Origin: Streptomyces sp. CB02009
Lineage (GTDB): Bacteria > Actinomycetota > Actinomycetes > Streptomycetales > Streptomycetaceae
Length of the DNA stretch: 64,000 nucleotides
Direction of reading: 5' to 3'
NCBI RefSeq assembly: GCF_001905825.1
Contig: NZ_LIVV01000001.1
Coordinates: forward strand, 475,299-539,298
Shown here: positions 25,631-35,096 of the stretch, piece after piece
Numbering within the stretch: the first letter of the stretch is position 1
How the letters are laid out: every line of letters begins with the position of its first letter
The notes under the pieces: generated by a model
Told to the model about the DNA's origin: nothing
What the model saw: only the letters and a program-made list of their open reading frames with translations
The model's database searches: none
Translations under genes and position numbers: made by a program

Positions 25631-28600
25631 ATGTCGCTGCGCCAGCCGAACCGGCCGTCCCCCGCGACCGGGTCACTGCGCCGATGGACCCTGGTCTACC
25701 TCGTGATCGTGGCCGTGCTGACGGCCGCCTACCTGGAGTTCCCCGAGCGGCACACCGTGCTGTGGGCCCTCATCGGCCTCGGCGGCGTCGTCGCTATCCT
25801 CGTCGGCGTCCACCTCCACAAGCCGTCCCGGCGCTGGCCCTGGCTCGTCCTGGCCGCCGCCAACCTCGCCTTCGTCGGCGGCGACACGGCGTACAACGCC
25901 CTGGAGGCCTTCTTCGGCCAGACCAGGCCGTTCCCCTCCGTCGCCGACGCCCTGTACCTGGTCACCTATCCGCTGTTCGCCATCGGCCTGTTCGGCTTCA
26001 TCCGCTACCGGGCCGTCGGCCGCGACCTCGGCGTCGTCCTCGACGCGCTGATCCTCACCTCGGGCCTCGCCCTGCTCTCCTGGGTCAACCTCATCACCCC
26101 GCTGGCCAGGAGCGACGAGATGAGCTGGACCGAGAAGGCCATCTCCATCGCCTATCCCCTCGGCGACGTGCTGATGCTCGCCATGCTCGCCCGGCTGCTG
26201 GTGCCCGGCGGCCTCAGATCCCGGTCCGTGCAGCTCCTCACCCTCGGCACCTGCGGCATCCTCGCCTCCGACGTCATCTACGGCACGCTCCAGCTGCGCG
26301 GCACCTGGCAGGTCGGCACCCCCTGGGACCTCGGCTGGGTCGTCTTCTTCACCGCCTGGGGGCTCGCCGCCCTCCACCCCTCCATGACCGGGCTCACCGA
26401 GCGCGCGCCGGAACCCGCCCCGCACGTCGCCGAGCGACGGCTCGCCCTGCTCGCCGGTGCCTCGCTCGTCGCCCCCGCCCTGCTGCTCTTCCAGTCGCTG
26501 CGGCACGACCGCGACCAGGACATCGCCGTCATCGCGATCTTCTCGGCGCTGATGTTCCTGCTGGTCCTCGCCCGTCTCTGGGGCATGATGAACGACCACG
26601 GCAAGGCCGAGGCGCGCGAACGCAGCCTCCGGATCGCCGCCGCGTCGCTCGTCGCCTCGCTGAGCCCCCGCGAGGTCGCCGGAGCCGTGGAGACCGCGTC
26701 CGCCGCCCTCTTCGGCCCCGGCACCGGACACCAGGTCCTCCTGCTCACCAGGGACCGGCGGGGCGGCCTGAGCGGCGTCGCCACCACCGGCCACCCGTGG
26801 AGCTGCCGCACGGACGACCTGACCCGGCCCCCGGCCTCGGCACCCCGGACGCCGGGCGCGCCGGACCCGACACGGTCCGACTCCGGTCCGCCCGCGAGCG
26901 AGCCGACCGGGAACGGGCAGCCCGCCGCCTCCCCGACCGGCGCGGCCGCTCCCGCCACCGATCCGGCCCGTGCCGCCGACGGCCGGCCCCCTCAGTCCCC
27001 GGAGAACGCCTGGCCCGACACCGTCTCCGACGGCATCCGCCTCATCCCCGTGTCCCGGCTCGACCCCGCCATCGCCGCGGAGCTCGCCCCCGAGCCCTTC
27101 GCCCTGCTCTGCCCCCTGGAACTCCAGGCCCCGGCGGGCCCCGAACCCCTGCTCGGCGTCCTGCTCATCGCGGGCCCGGAGAAGAAGCTCGCCGAGATCT
27201 CCGGCCCGGCCCAGTCCCTCGCCTCCCAGGCGGCCCTGGCCCTCGAACGCTTCGCGCTCAGCGAGGAGGTCAACCGCCGTACCAGCGAGGCCTACTTCCG
27301 CACCCTCGTGCACAACACCTCGGACGTCATCCTCATCGTGGACGACGACGACACCGTCCGGTACGCGAGCCCCTCCGCCGAGTCCATGTTCGGCCGCTCC
27401 CTGCCCCCCGGCACCCCCCTCACCGAGCTCGTGGCGCCCGCCGACACGGCCTCCGCCCTGCGCGTCCTGGCGGACGCGCGCACCCGCGCCGCCGTCGACG
27501 TCCGCGACGACTGGAAGCTCCTCCACGGCGGCCAGGCCGACCTGGAGGTGGAGGTCCGCTGCAGCAACCTCCGCGACGAACACACCGTGCACGGCCTGGT
27601 GCTCACCCTCCGCGACGTGACCGAGCAGCGGAAGCTGGAGCGCGAGCTGACCCACCGGGCCTTCCACGACTCCCTCACCGGGCTCCCCAACCGCGTCCTG
27701 CTCCTCGAACGCGTCGAGCGCGCCCTGCTCAGGGGACGCCGTGAGTCCACCCTGACCTGCATGCTCTTCGTCGACCTCGACGACTTCAAGGTCGTCAACG
27801 ACACCATGGGGCACTCCGTCGGCGACGAACTCCTGGTGGCCGTCGCCCGCCGCCTCACCTCCGTCCTGCGGCTCAGCGACACCGCGGCCCGGCTCGGCGG
27901 CGACGAGTTCGCCGTCCTCATCGAGGGCGCGCGCGAACCCCGCGACGCCGAGACCCTCGCGGCGGAGATCGTGCACACCCTGAGCCAGCCGTTCCACCTC
28001 ACCGACGGAGCCGTCTCCGTGTCGACCAGCGTCGGCATCGCGACCGTCCTCGACAGCGCCCACGCCGAGGAACTCCTCGGCCACGCCGACCTCGCCCTGT
28101 ACGCGGCCAAAGCGGCCGGAAAGAAGCGCTGGCGGCTCTTCCACCCCGAGTTCCACTCCCGGCTCGTCGCCCGGCACGAACTCCAGGCGGGCATGGACAC
28201 GGCCATCGCCGACAAGGCGTTCGCGCTGCGCTACCAGCCGATCGTCGAGGTGCGCGACGGTGCGCCGGCCGGCTTCGAAGCGCTCATCCGCTGGCCGCAC
28301 GCCCGCCGCGGCATGGTCCCGCCGGACCAGTTCATCGCCCTGGCCGAGGAGAGCGGCCACATCATGCCGCTCGGCGCCTGGGTCCTCGAACACGCGGCGC
28401 TCGACATCGCCCGCTGGCAGCGCGCCCGCCCCCGAACGTCCCCGCTGTACGCCAGCGTCAACGTCTCCGCCCGCCAGTTCCGCGACCCGGGATTCCTCGA
28501 AGGGGTGCGCCGCACCCTGCACTCCTCCGGTCTCGCGCCCGGCTCCCTCATTCTGGAGCTGACCGAGACCGTCCTGATGCGCAGGGACGCGCAGATCAGG

Positions 28601-30271
28601 ACCACCATGGCCGCCCTGAAGGACCTCGGGGTCTCCATCGCCATCGACGACTTCGGCACCGGGTTCTCCTCGCTGAGCTACCTCAGGGAGTTCCCCATCG
28701 ACGTCCTGAAGGTCGACAAGTCGTTCATCGACAGCATCACGACCGATCCGCAGCAGGTGGCGCTCGTGGAGGGCATCGTCCGCATCGCCGACGTCCTCGG
28801 CCTCCAGGTCGTCGCCGAGGGCATCGAGAACGAGGAACAGCGGGCGCTCCTCGCCGACATGGGCTGCCGCTACGGCCAGGGCTATCTCTTCGCCCGCCCC
28901 ATGACCGCCCACCAGGCCGAGTCCTATCTGCACCGCGCCCCGCCGTCCGGCGAGCGCCCGCCCGCCCGGCCCGCCGTCCGCCCCGCCGCCCGCGCCGGAC
29001 ACCCCCCGCGCGCGTCCCGCTGGCGCGACCTCGAACACCTCCACCGCACCAGCCGCATGTGCGACGCCGTCATCGACGAGATCGACGGCCGCCGCATCCG
29101 GGTCGGCGACGACTGGCTCATCGACTTCGCGTCCTGCAACTACCTCGGCCTCGACCTCGACCCGACGGTCATCGACGCGATCGAGCCGGAGGTCAGGCGC
29201 TGGGGCACCCACCCCAGCTGGTCCCGGCTCATCGGCAGCCCCCGGCTCTACCCCCGGATCGAGGAGCGGCTCACCGAACTCCTCGGCGCCTCCGACACCC
29301 TGCTGCTGCCCACCATCACCCTCATCCACCAGTCGGTGATCCCGCTCCTCGCCGGCACCGGGCAGGTCTTCGTCGAGGCACAGGCCCACCGCACCGTGTA
29401 CGACGGCTGCGTCGCCGCCCGCGGCCAGGGCGCCGAGATCCACCGCTTCCACGCCGAACGGCCCGACGAGCTGGAGGCGCTGCTGCGCGGCGCGCCCGCC
29501 GACGCCAACCGCCTCATCTGCATGGACGGCGTCAACAGCATGACCGGCAACTTCCCCGACCTCCCCACCCTGGCCCGCGTCTCCCGCGAGAACGGCGCCC
29601 TGCTGTACATCGACGACGCCCACGGCTTCGGAGTCATCGGGGAGCGGCTGCCCGGCGAGACCAGCCCCTACGGCTCGCGCGGCAACAGCATCGTCCGCCA
29701 CCTCGGCGAGACCTACGACGACCTGGTCCTGGTCGGCGGCTTCTCCAAGGCGTACTCCTCGCTGCTCGCCTTCCTCGCCGTACCCAAGTGGCTCAAGGAC
29801 CACCTCAAGGTGGCGGCGGCCCCTTACCTCTACTCCGGCCCCTCGCCGACGGCCTCGCTCGCCACCGCCCTGGCCGGACTCGACGTCAACGACGCGCGCG
29901 GCGACGAGATCCGGGCCGGACTCCACCGCATGACGGCCCGCGTGCTCGACCACGTCCGCGCACTCGGCATCGCCACTCCCAACACCGACGGACTGCCGAT
30001 CATCGAGATCCCGCTCGCCGACGCCGACGACCTCGACCAGGTCGCGGGCTTCCTCTGGGAGCACGGCATCTACGTGACCCTCGCCTCCTACCCGCTCGTC
30101 CCGCGCGACCGGGTCGGCTTCCGCGTCCAGATCACCGCCGCCAACACCGACGAGGAGATCGACGAACTCTGCACGGCGCTGACCGGGCTCGCCGCACGCT
30201 TCTCCCTGCAGGCCGCCGACGCCGCACGGCCCTCCGCCGTCACGGCCGGCCGGACACCGGAGCCCCCGTGA
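25631..30271 (+). CDS. Membrane GGDEF-EAL protein fused to an alpha-oxoamine synthase
   Basis: 1546 residues in one uninterrupted frame. Residues 19-320: about ten membrane helices. Then a GAF-like region split by a Pro/Ala-rich insert (about 395-460), and a PAS domain at about 552-665. A GGDEF domain follows with intact GGDEF at 756-760 and an RLSD I-site just before it, then an EAL domain with intact EAL at 883-885, DDFGTGFSS and EGIENEEQ. This half resembles streptomycete membrane c-di-GMP enzymes of the RmdB type. After a Pro/Arg linker, residues about 1125-1530 form a PLP-dependent alpha-oxoamine synthase with stacking His1253 (QAHRTVYDG), Asp1328/1329 and His1331 (IDDAHGFGVIG) and Schiff-base Lys1373 (GGFSKAYSS). 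That family condenses an amino acid with an acyl-CoA. No internal ribosome site was seen, so it is a true fusion. Substrates are unknown. Confidence 0.92.
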   Translation: MSLRQPNRPSPATGSLRRWTLVYLVIVAVLTAAYLEFPERHTVLWALIGLGGVVAILVGVHLHKPSRRWPWLVLAAANLAFVGGDTAYNALEAFFGQTRPFPSVADALYLVTYPLFAIGLFGFIRYRAVGRDLGVVLDALILTSGLALLSWVNLITPLARSDEMSWTEKAISIAYPLGDVLMLAMLARLLVPGGLRSRSVQLLTLGTCGILASDVIYGTLQLRGTWQVGTPWDLGWVVFFTAWGLAALHPSMTGLTERAPEPAPHVAERRLALLAGASLVAPALLLFQSLRHDRDQDIAVIAIFSALMFLLVLARLWGMMNDHGKAEARERSLRIAAASLVASLSPREVAGAVETASAALFGPGTGHQVLLLTRDRRGGLSGVATTGHPWSCRTDDLTRPPASAPRTPGAPDPTRSDSGPPASEPTGNGQPAASPTGAAAPATDPARAADGRPPQSPENAWPDTVSDGIRLIPVSRLDPAIAAELAPEPFALLCPLELQAPAGPEPLLGVLLIAGPEKKLAEISGPAQSLASQAALALERFALSEEVNRRTSEAYFRTLVHNTSDVILIVDDDDTVRYASPSAESMFGRSLPPGTPLTELVAPADTASALRVLADARTRAAVDVRDDWKLLHGGQADLEVEVRCSNLRDEHTVHGLVLTLRDVTEQRKLERELTHRAFHDSLTGLPNRVLLLERVERALLRGRRESTLTCMLFVDLDDFKVVNDTMGHSVGDELLVAVARRLTSVLRLSDTAARLGGDEFAVLIEGAREPRDAETLAAEIVHTLSQPFHLTDGAVSVSTSVGIATVLDSAHAEELLGHADLALYAAKAAGKKRWRLFHPEFHSRLVARHELQAGMDTAIADKAFALRYQPIVEVRDGAPAGFEALIRWPHARRGMVPPDQFIALAEESGHIMPLGAWVLEHAALDIARWQRARPRTSPLYASVNVSARQFRDPGFLEGVRRTLHSSGLAPGSLILELTETVLMRRDAQIRTTMAALKDLGVSIAIDDFGTGFSSLSYLREFPIDVLKVDKSFIDSITTDPQQVALVEGIVRIADVLGLQVVAEGIENEEQRALLADMGCRYGQGYLFARPMTAHQAESYLHRAPPSGERPPARPAVRPAARAGHPPRASRWRDLEHLHRTSRMCDAVIDEIDGRRIRVGDDWLIDFASCNYLGLDLDPTVIDAIEPEVRRWGTHPSWSRLIGSPRLYPRIEERLTELLGASDTLLLPTITLIHQSVIPLLAGTGQVFVEAQAHRTVYDGCVAARGQGAEIHRFHAERPDELEALLRGAPADANRLICMDGVNSMTGNFPDLPTLARVSRENGALLYIDDAHGFGVIGERLPGETSPYGSRGNSIVRHLGETYDDLVLVGGFSKAYSSLLAFLAVPKWLKDHLKVAAAPYLYSGPSPTASLATALAGLDVNDARGDEIRAGLHRMTARVLDHVRALGIATPNTDGLPIIEIPLADADDLDQVAGFLWEHGIYVTLASYPLVPRDRVGFRVQITAANTDEEIDELCTALTGLAARFSLQAADAARPSAVTAGRTPEPP

Positions 30272-31065
30272 TGGGCCCGGCCCGGGTGCGCCGCAACCAG
30301 GACGCCGACTGGGACGCCTGGCCCGTCGCCGACTACCTCGCCGAGAACTACCGCCGGCTCCACCCCTGCGACACCGAGGTCATCCACCACCACGCCGCCG
30401 TCTACCGGGACTGCGCCCCCGGCAGCCTGGCCCGCACCCTGGAACTCGGCGCCGGGCCCAACCTCTACCCGCTGATGCTCGCGGGCGCCGCGAGCCGGCG
30501 GATCGACGCCCTCGAACCCAGCGCCGCCAACCTCCGCTATCTGCGCCACCAGCTCGACAAGGGACCGGACGCCAGCTGGCAGCCCTTCTACACGCTGTGC
30601 CGCTCCCTCGACCCCGCCCTGCCCGAGAGCGGCGCGGAGGCGCTGCGCCCGGTACGGGTCGTGCCCGGCGGCATCGGCGACCTGGTGCCCGGCACGTACG
30701 ACCTCGCCTCGATGAACTTCGTCGCCGAGAGCGTCACCGAGGACGCCGCCGAGTTCACCCTGTTCTGCGACGCGTTCGTGCGCGCCGTCCGCCCCGGCGG
30801 ACGGCTCCTCGCCGCGTTCATGGAACGCATGCCGAGCTACCGCATCGGCACGGGACCGGTCTGGCCCGCCTTTCCGGTCGACGAAGCCGCCCTGCGGTCC
30901 GTCTTCGGGCCCCGCACCACCGGTCTGCGGATCGCCCGGGTCGCCAAGGACCCCACCCTGCCCGAGTACGGGGACACCGGCATCCTGCTCCTCACCGCCG
31001 GGCGACCGGACGGGCCGCCGACCGGGCCCCCGGCCGCGGCCGGCGGCCCCGCGTCTCAGGGGTGA
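30271..31065 (+). CDS. SAM-dependent methyltransferase coupled to the fusion gene
   Basis: 264 residues. The ATG shares one base with the preceding stop (TGATG), so translation is coupled. Motif I is TLELGAGPNLYPLMLAG, followed by an acidic residue after RIDALEPSAANLRYL; the later VPGTYDLASMNFVAESVT and AVRPGGRLLAAFMERMPSYR correspond to the core strands of class I methyltransferases. The overall pattern recalls the NNMT/PNMT/TEMT-like small-molecule methyltransferases. Because it follows the oxoamine synthase domain, a role in modifying its product is reasonable but unproved. Its last 10 bp overlap the end of the opposing glycosidase-like gene. Confidence 0.88.
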   Translation: MGPARVRRNQDADWDAWPVADYLAENYRRLHPCDTEVIHHHAAVYRDCAPGSLARTLELGAGPNLYPLMLAGAASRRIDALEPSAANLRYLRHQLDKGPDASWQPFYTLCRSLDPALPESGAEALRPVRVVPGGIGDLVPGTYDLASMNFVAESVTEDAAEFTLFCDAFVRAVRPGGRLLAAFMERMPSYRIGTGPVWPAFPVDEAALRSVFGPRTTGLRIARVAKDPTLPEYGDTGILLLTAGRPDGPPTGPPAAAGGPASQG

Positions 31066-32330
31066 CGGCGGATCGTCTCCGCGTACTCCCGCAGGGACGA
31101 GCCGGGCGTCCCGTCGTACAGCTGGGCGTCGAAGGCCCACATCATGCCCTCGAGACCGCAGGACGCCATCTGCCGGTACGCCGTCTCCGTCACCCCGGGC
31201 CGGTACGGGGAGACCTGCGGCCCGGCGCTCTCCCCGGTCAGCCGGGTGAAGCCCGCGCTCCTGGCCACCGCCACCACCCAGCGCGCCGAGGACCAGTCGC
31301 GCACCAGCGCGTCGTCCGGGGCGTCGACGTCCGTCCTCGCGTCGGCGGGCGCGCAGCCGTTGTCCACGGGGTCGCCCGTGCCGTCCACCAGGGCGGTGGT
31401 CACGATCCGCACGGTGTCCCGGTGTTCGACGAGGGGGAGCGTCAGGAAGAACCCGGCGCCGCGCGACACGAGCCGGATCGACGGCGAGCCGACGAGCCCG
31501 GCGTCCACCGCCGCCCGCAGGTCCGATGGGTAGAAGCCGGCGCCCGGAACCAGGACCTTGAGCTCTCCCCGGTATCCGAGCGAGGTGTACAGGTCGAGCT
31601 GCCAGTTCACGGCCCCGGCCAGCTTCCCGACGTACCAGTCGTACCAGTGGGCCACCTGCTCCGGAGTGAACGGCTTCCCGTGGTACGTGCGCTCCCCGGG
31701 GCGCCACCCCGGGTACGGGCTGCTCCGCTGGGCGTGGCTGTCGTAGGCCCAGAACGCGGCGGGACCGCCGTCCTCCGAGACCGGGCCGGGGTACGCGAAC
31801 TCGCCGCTCGCGTTGACGCCGACGCGGAGGGCCCAGAAGCCGTCGAGACCGATCAGCCGGTCCACCGCGCGCACGTAGGCGGCGACGTGCTCCCGTACGG
31901 CCGCGCTGAACACGATGTTGGGGGTGTCGGCGGACCGCTCGCCGAACTGGTCCACGTAGACGGACTCCGGGAAGGCTTCCCCCAGCCAGCGCGGCGCGTC
32001 GTTCAGGCCCAGTCCCGCCTCGACCCGCAGCCCCGCCGCGCGGAAGGCGTCCAGCCGGTCGCGCACCTCGCGCGCGTAGTCCGCGTCGTACACGCCGGGC
32101 TCCGGCTCGAACCTGCTCCAGTCGATCTCCAGATGCGCCACCCGGATGCCGTGCTCGTACTCGGTGACCGCCCGGTCCGGATCGGTCTGGAGCGTGCCGT
32201 ACAGATACGGCTCCGGATCGGGCCGCTCGCTCAGGGGACCGCCGAACGCCCCCACGAGCGGCAGCAGCACGGCGAGCGCCACCAGGGTCGCCGGCGCCCT
32301 CCGGGACCTCTTCCACCGCGGTGCCGTCAT
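31056..32330 (-). CDS. Exported TIM-barrel glycoside-hydrolase-like protein
   Basis: 424 residues. The start overlaps the upstream stop (ATGA). An N-terminal hydrophobic segment after basic residues (RRAPATLVALAVLLPLVGAF) indicates export or anchoring. The rest looks like a (beta/alpha)8 barrel of the GH42/GH5/GH14 kind: IRVAHLEIDWSRFEPEPGVY, DRLDAFRAAGLRVEAGLGLN, WALRVGVNASGEFAYPG with a possible acid/base Glu after Asn-Ala-Ser-Gly, and GLEGMMWAFDAQLYDGTPG near the end. It is the last gene of the glycan operon and probably trims or processes the polymer outside the cell. The exact GH family is uncertain. Confidence 0.75.
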   Translation of the reverse strand: MTAPRWKRSRRAPATLVALAVLLPLVGAFGGPLSERPDPEPYLYGTLQTDPDRAVTEYEHGIRVAHLEIDWSRFEPEPGVYDADYAREVRDRLDAFRAAGLRVEAGLGLNDAPRWLGEAFPESVYVDQFGERSADTPNIVFSAAVREHVAAYVRAVDRLIGLDGFWALRVGVNASGEFAYPGPVSEDGGPAAFWAYDSHAQRSSPYPGWRPGERTYHGKPFTPEQVAHWYDWYVGKLAGAVNWQLDLYTSLGYRGELKVLVPGAGFYPSDLRAAVDAGLVGSPSIRLVSRGAGFFLTLPLVEHRDTVRIVTTALVDGTGDPVDNGCAPADARTDVDAPDDALVRDWSSARWVVAVARSAGFTRLTGESAGPQVSPYRPGVTETAYRQMASCGLEGMMWAFDAQLYDGTPGSSLREYAETIRRHP

Positions 32331-33421
32331 GACAGCAGCTCCCGGTACAGGGCCCCGTACCGGGCCGCGAACCGCTCGGGACCGAAGTGGTCCTCCACGA
32401 GCGCCCGGCCCCGGTCGGCGAGCACGTCCCACGAACGCGGCTGGTCGAGCAGCCAGGCCAGCTGCTGCCCGGTGCGGCGCGCGTCGCCCGCCGGCGCCCG
32501 CAGCACCGCGTGCCCGAAGTCGGCGAACTGGGGGAGGTCGCTGAGGATCGCCGGCCGCCCCGAGGCGAGCGCCTGCAGCACGGTCAGCGGGATGTCGGCC
32601 TTCCCGCCGAGGACGGTCGGCGCGAACAGCAGCACATGGACGCCGGACAGCAGCGCGTGCATGTCGTCGACGTACCCGCGCACCTCGAAGTCGGTCAGCC
32701 CCGCCGCTCCGGCGCGCTCCCGCAGGGCCTCGTCGAGCATCACGCCGTCCTGCCCCGGCCGCCCGCGCATCGCGAGCACGAGATGGAACCGCGCCCCCGT
32801 CCGCACGGCCTCCGCCGCCGCGTCGATCGCCGTCTCCGCACCGCCGTGCGGATCGTGGTGCCCCGCGAACAGCACCACGGGGAACCCCTTCGGACGCGGC
32901 AGGTACGGCCACTCGTCCAGGCCGATCATGGGCGGGATCACCCGTACGTCACCGAAGTCCGCGGCCCGCAGCCGCCGTGCCCTGGACTCCGACAGGGCGA
33001 TCGTCGTCCCCATCGGCCGGACGTGGTGCAGGAACCGGGCGTCCATCACCCCCGGCACGGTGTGCACGACCGGCCGCCGCCCGATCAGCAGCGGGCGCAG
33101 CCGGGAGAAGGCCGGGAAGGTCCGGCCGATGGTGAGGAAGGCGTGCACCAGGTCGACCCGGCGGGACAGGAACGCGCCGAGGACGGCGGACTGCGCCCGC
33201 ACGGGAACGTGCGGCACACCGTCGCTGGAGAGGACGCGCACGGGCCGGCCGCGCCCCGGCGGGGGCTGCCGGTGACTCGGCCACTGGGAGAACCAGACGA
33301 AGTCGACGTCGGGCAGGGCTCCGAGGACGTCGGTGGCGAGCCGCACGTCGCATCCCTCCGCCCCGTCCAGCGGGCTGCTGGTCAGGAGGAGGACACGCGG
33401 ACGGCGCTCACCGTGAGGCAT
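32327..33421 (-). CDS. Glycosyltransferase family 4-like protein
   Basis: 364 residues. GT-B fold: N-terminal Rossmann half beginning PRVLLLTSSPLDGAEGCDVR, linker, then the C-terminal half FPVVLFAGHHDPHGGAETAI and the donor-binding region VLLFAPTVLGGKADIPLTVL followed by QALASGRPAILSDLP. The usual E-x7-E of GT4 is altered (GGKADIPLTVLQA), so donor specificity may differ. It overlaps its neighbours at both ends (ATGA with the glycosidase-like gene; 14 bp with the GT39 gene). It is presumably cytoplasmic and adds a sugar to a lipid-linked precursor. Confidence 0.85.
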   Translation of the reverse strand: MPHGERRPRVLLLTSSPLDGAEGCDVRLATDVLGALPDVDFVWFSQWPSHRQPPPGRGRPVRVLSSDGVPHVPVRAQSAVLGAFLSRRVDLVHAFLTIGRTFPAFSRLRPLLIGRRPVVHTVPGVMDARFLHHVRPMGTTIALSESRARRLRAADFGDVRVIPPMIGLDEWPYLPRPKGFPVVLFAGHHDPHGGAETAIDAAAEAVRTGARFHLVLAMRGRPGQDGVMLDEALRERAGAAGLTDFEVRGYVDDMHALLSGVHVLLFAPTVLGGKADIPLTVLQALASGRPAILSDLPQFADFGHAVLRAPAGDARRTGQQLAWLLDQPRSWDVLADRGRALVEDHFGPERFAARYGALYRELLS

Positions 33422-35096
33422 CGCCCGCTCCCGTCTCGGGGGCGCCGCCGCCCGGTTCCACCGGAGTCGCCTGCGGGGCCGGCAGCAGCGGGCCGTTCAC
33501 CGTCGATCCCGGTACCGCGAGCGCGGTCACGCTGGGTCCCGGCAGGGGCGACGGCAGGCGGTACAGGGCGAGCGTGCCGTACATGGGACCGTCGAACGCG
33601 AACACCGGCCGCAGCCCCGCCGTGAGCCGCTCCGTCTCGGCGAGTGAGGACTGCCCGTACCCCTGCTCGACGACCCGCCACGGCACGATCAGGTACCGGG
33701 CGTCGTTGGCCGCCTGCTCCTCGGGGGTCGTCCAGTGCCCGAGCCGGTAGGTGTCGTTCAGCGCCCAGCTCGTGACACCGCGCGCCCGCTGCCCGTCCAC
33801 CGTGACGATCCCGCTGCCCGCCGGCACATGGGTGAGCAGATAGGAGCGCAGCCGGTCGAAGCCGTCGTCGGGTGTCCCTCGTTCGCGGGCGTACACCGCG
33901 GCGGGGGCGGCGATCACGGCGACGAGGGCGGCCCAGGCCGCCAGGCGCAGTCCGGGCCGGTTCCGGGACGGCACCCGCACGGTGACCGCGAGCGCCACCA
34001 GGTTGGGCACGAAGAGCAGGTACAGCGCCTGCTCCTCAAGGGTGCCCAGGGCCAGCGCGTACCCGAGCGTGACGATCGCCGAGGCCTGGAAGAGCGTGAG
34101 CAGCCGGTACACCGGCTCCTTGCGGCGCAGCAGCAGGAAGAGCGCCACGGGAGTGAGGACGAGCAGCAGGTACGTGCTCGCGTACGCCGAGATCTCGGCG
34201 AGGAGCCGGTCCGCGAGCGAGGGCGTGCCCGTCGCGTTGAACCCGGTCTCCTGCACGACGCCGAGCAGCCGGCGGACGCCGGCGGTCTTGGCCTCCCAGA
34301 ACTCGCCGAAGTGCCCGAACCCGGCCAGGAGGGCCACGTAGACGACGTACGAGAGGACGGTCACCCCGGTGGTGAGGGCGACGAGTCTGCGGGGCGGACC
34401 CCAGCCGAGCAGCAGCGCGGCCAGCAGCGGCAGCACGGTGATCAGCACCGCGTGGTCCTTCGTGAGGATCGCCAGGCCGAAGAACACTCCGGCGAGCACC
34501 GCCCGGGCCCGTGCGCGGGGCTGAGGTCCGGCGCGGGTGAGCCCCACCAGGACCAGATAGCCCGCGAGGATCCACACCATCGTCGAGGTCTCCAGGAGCA
34601 CCCGGTTGTTCTGCCGGATGCAGTACTGGTCCACGGCGAACACCAGACCGGCGACCGCGCCGGCGCCGCGTGACCGCACCCGGGCGACGAGGAAGACGAT
34701 GAGGGCCGCGGTGATCCCGGCCAGGAGCGCGTTGAGCACCCGCGAGGAGTGCACCCCCGCGATGATGTCGGAGTGCTCCCCGACGAGCTTGGTCCAGCCG
34801 GCCTCGACGTAGAAGTAGCCGGGCGGGTGGAGGAAGAACAGGCCCTCGTCGGTCCGGGGGAAGCCGCCCGCCGCGGCGCTCTCCCCGAGCTGCCGGTAGA
34901 TCGGCTCGTCGATGAACAGGTCGCCCGCCCGGTTGATCTCCACCAGCCGGAGGACCACGGTGAGGAGCGCCGCGGCGGCCGCGTACACGGGGGTCGGGAC
35001 CGAGCCGAGCCGGACGCGCCGACGCGCGGGCGAGGGCGGGGCGGCCGTGGCCGGTTCGGTCCCGGCGGACGGGGGAGCGGTGCGCGGGATCGTCAC
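33408..35096 (-). CDS. GT39/ArnT-like polytopic glycosyltransferase
   Basis: 562 residues from a GTG overlapping the deacetylase stop. About ten or more membrane helices. The first extracellular loop has the acidic catalytic motif of protein-mannosyltransferase/ArnT enzymes, LFIDEPIYRQL, and further on FFLHPPGYFYVEAGW. These GT-C enzymes take a sugar from a polyprenyl-phosphate donor and transfer it on the outer face of the membrane. A long extracellular C-terminal domain follows the last helix (DDGFDRLRSYLLTHVPAGSG onwards). A polyprenyl-phosphate-sugar donor could be made by the GT2 enzymes of the same operon. Confidence 0.88.
   Translation of the reverse strand: MTIPRTAPPSAGTEPATAAPPSPARRRVRLGSVPTPVYAAAAALLTVVLRLVEINRAGDLFIDEPIYRQLGESAAAGGFPRTDEGLFFLHPPGYFYVEAGWTKLVGEHSDIIAGVHSSRVLNALLAGITAALIVFLVARVRSRGAGAVAGLVFAVDQYCIRQNNRVLLETSTMVWILAGYLVLVGLTRAGPQPRARARAVLAGVFFGLAILTKDHAVLITVLPLLAALLLGWGPPRRLVALTTGVTVLSYVVYVALLAGFGHFGEFWEAKTAGVRRLLGVVQETGFNATGTPSLADRLLAEISAYASTYLLLVLTPVALFLLLRRKEPVYRLLTLFQASAIVTLGYALALGTLEEQALYLLFVPNLVALAVTVRVPSRNRPGLRLAAWAALVAVIAAPAAVYARERGTPDDGFDRLRSYLLTHVPAGSGIVTVDGQRARGVTSWALNDTYRLGHWTTPEEQAANDARYLIVPWRVVEQGYGQSSLAETERLTAGLRPVFAFDGPMYGTLALYRLPSPLPGPSVTALAVPGSTVNGPLLPAPQATPVEPGGGAPETGAGDASR

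Noticed and set aside
25673..30064. 1463-codon open frame antisense to the c-di-GMP/oxoamine synthase gene
   Set aside because: Composition is the complement of conserved enzyme domains (Glu/Gly/Val runs) with no motifs. It is a by-product of strong GC3 bias.
29059..30270. A separate start for the oxoamine synthase domain
   Set aside because: The ATG near 29057 in RTSRMCDAV has no ribosome site, no stop codon separates the domains, and the frame is continuous, so a single fused gene is preferred.
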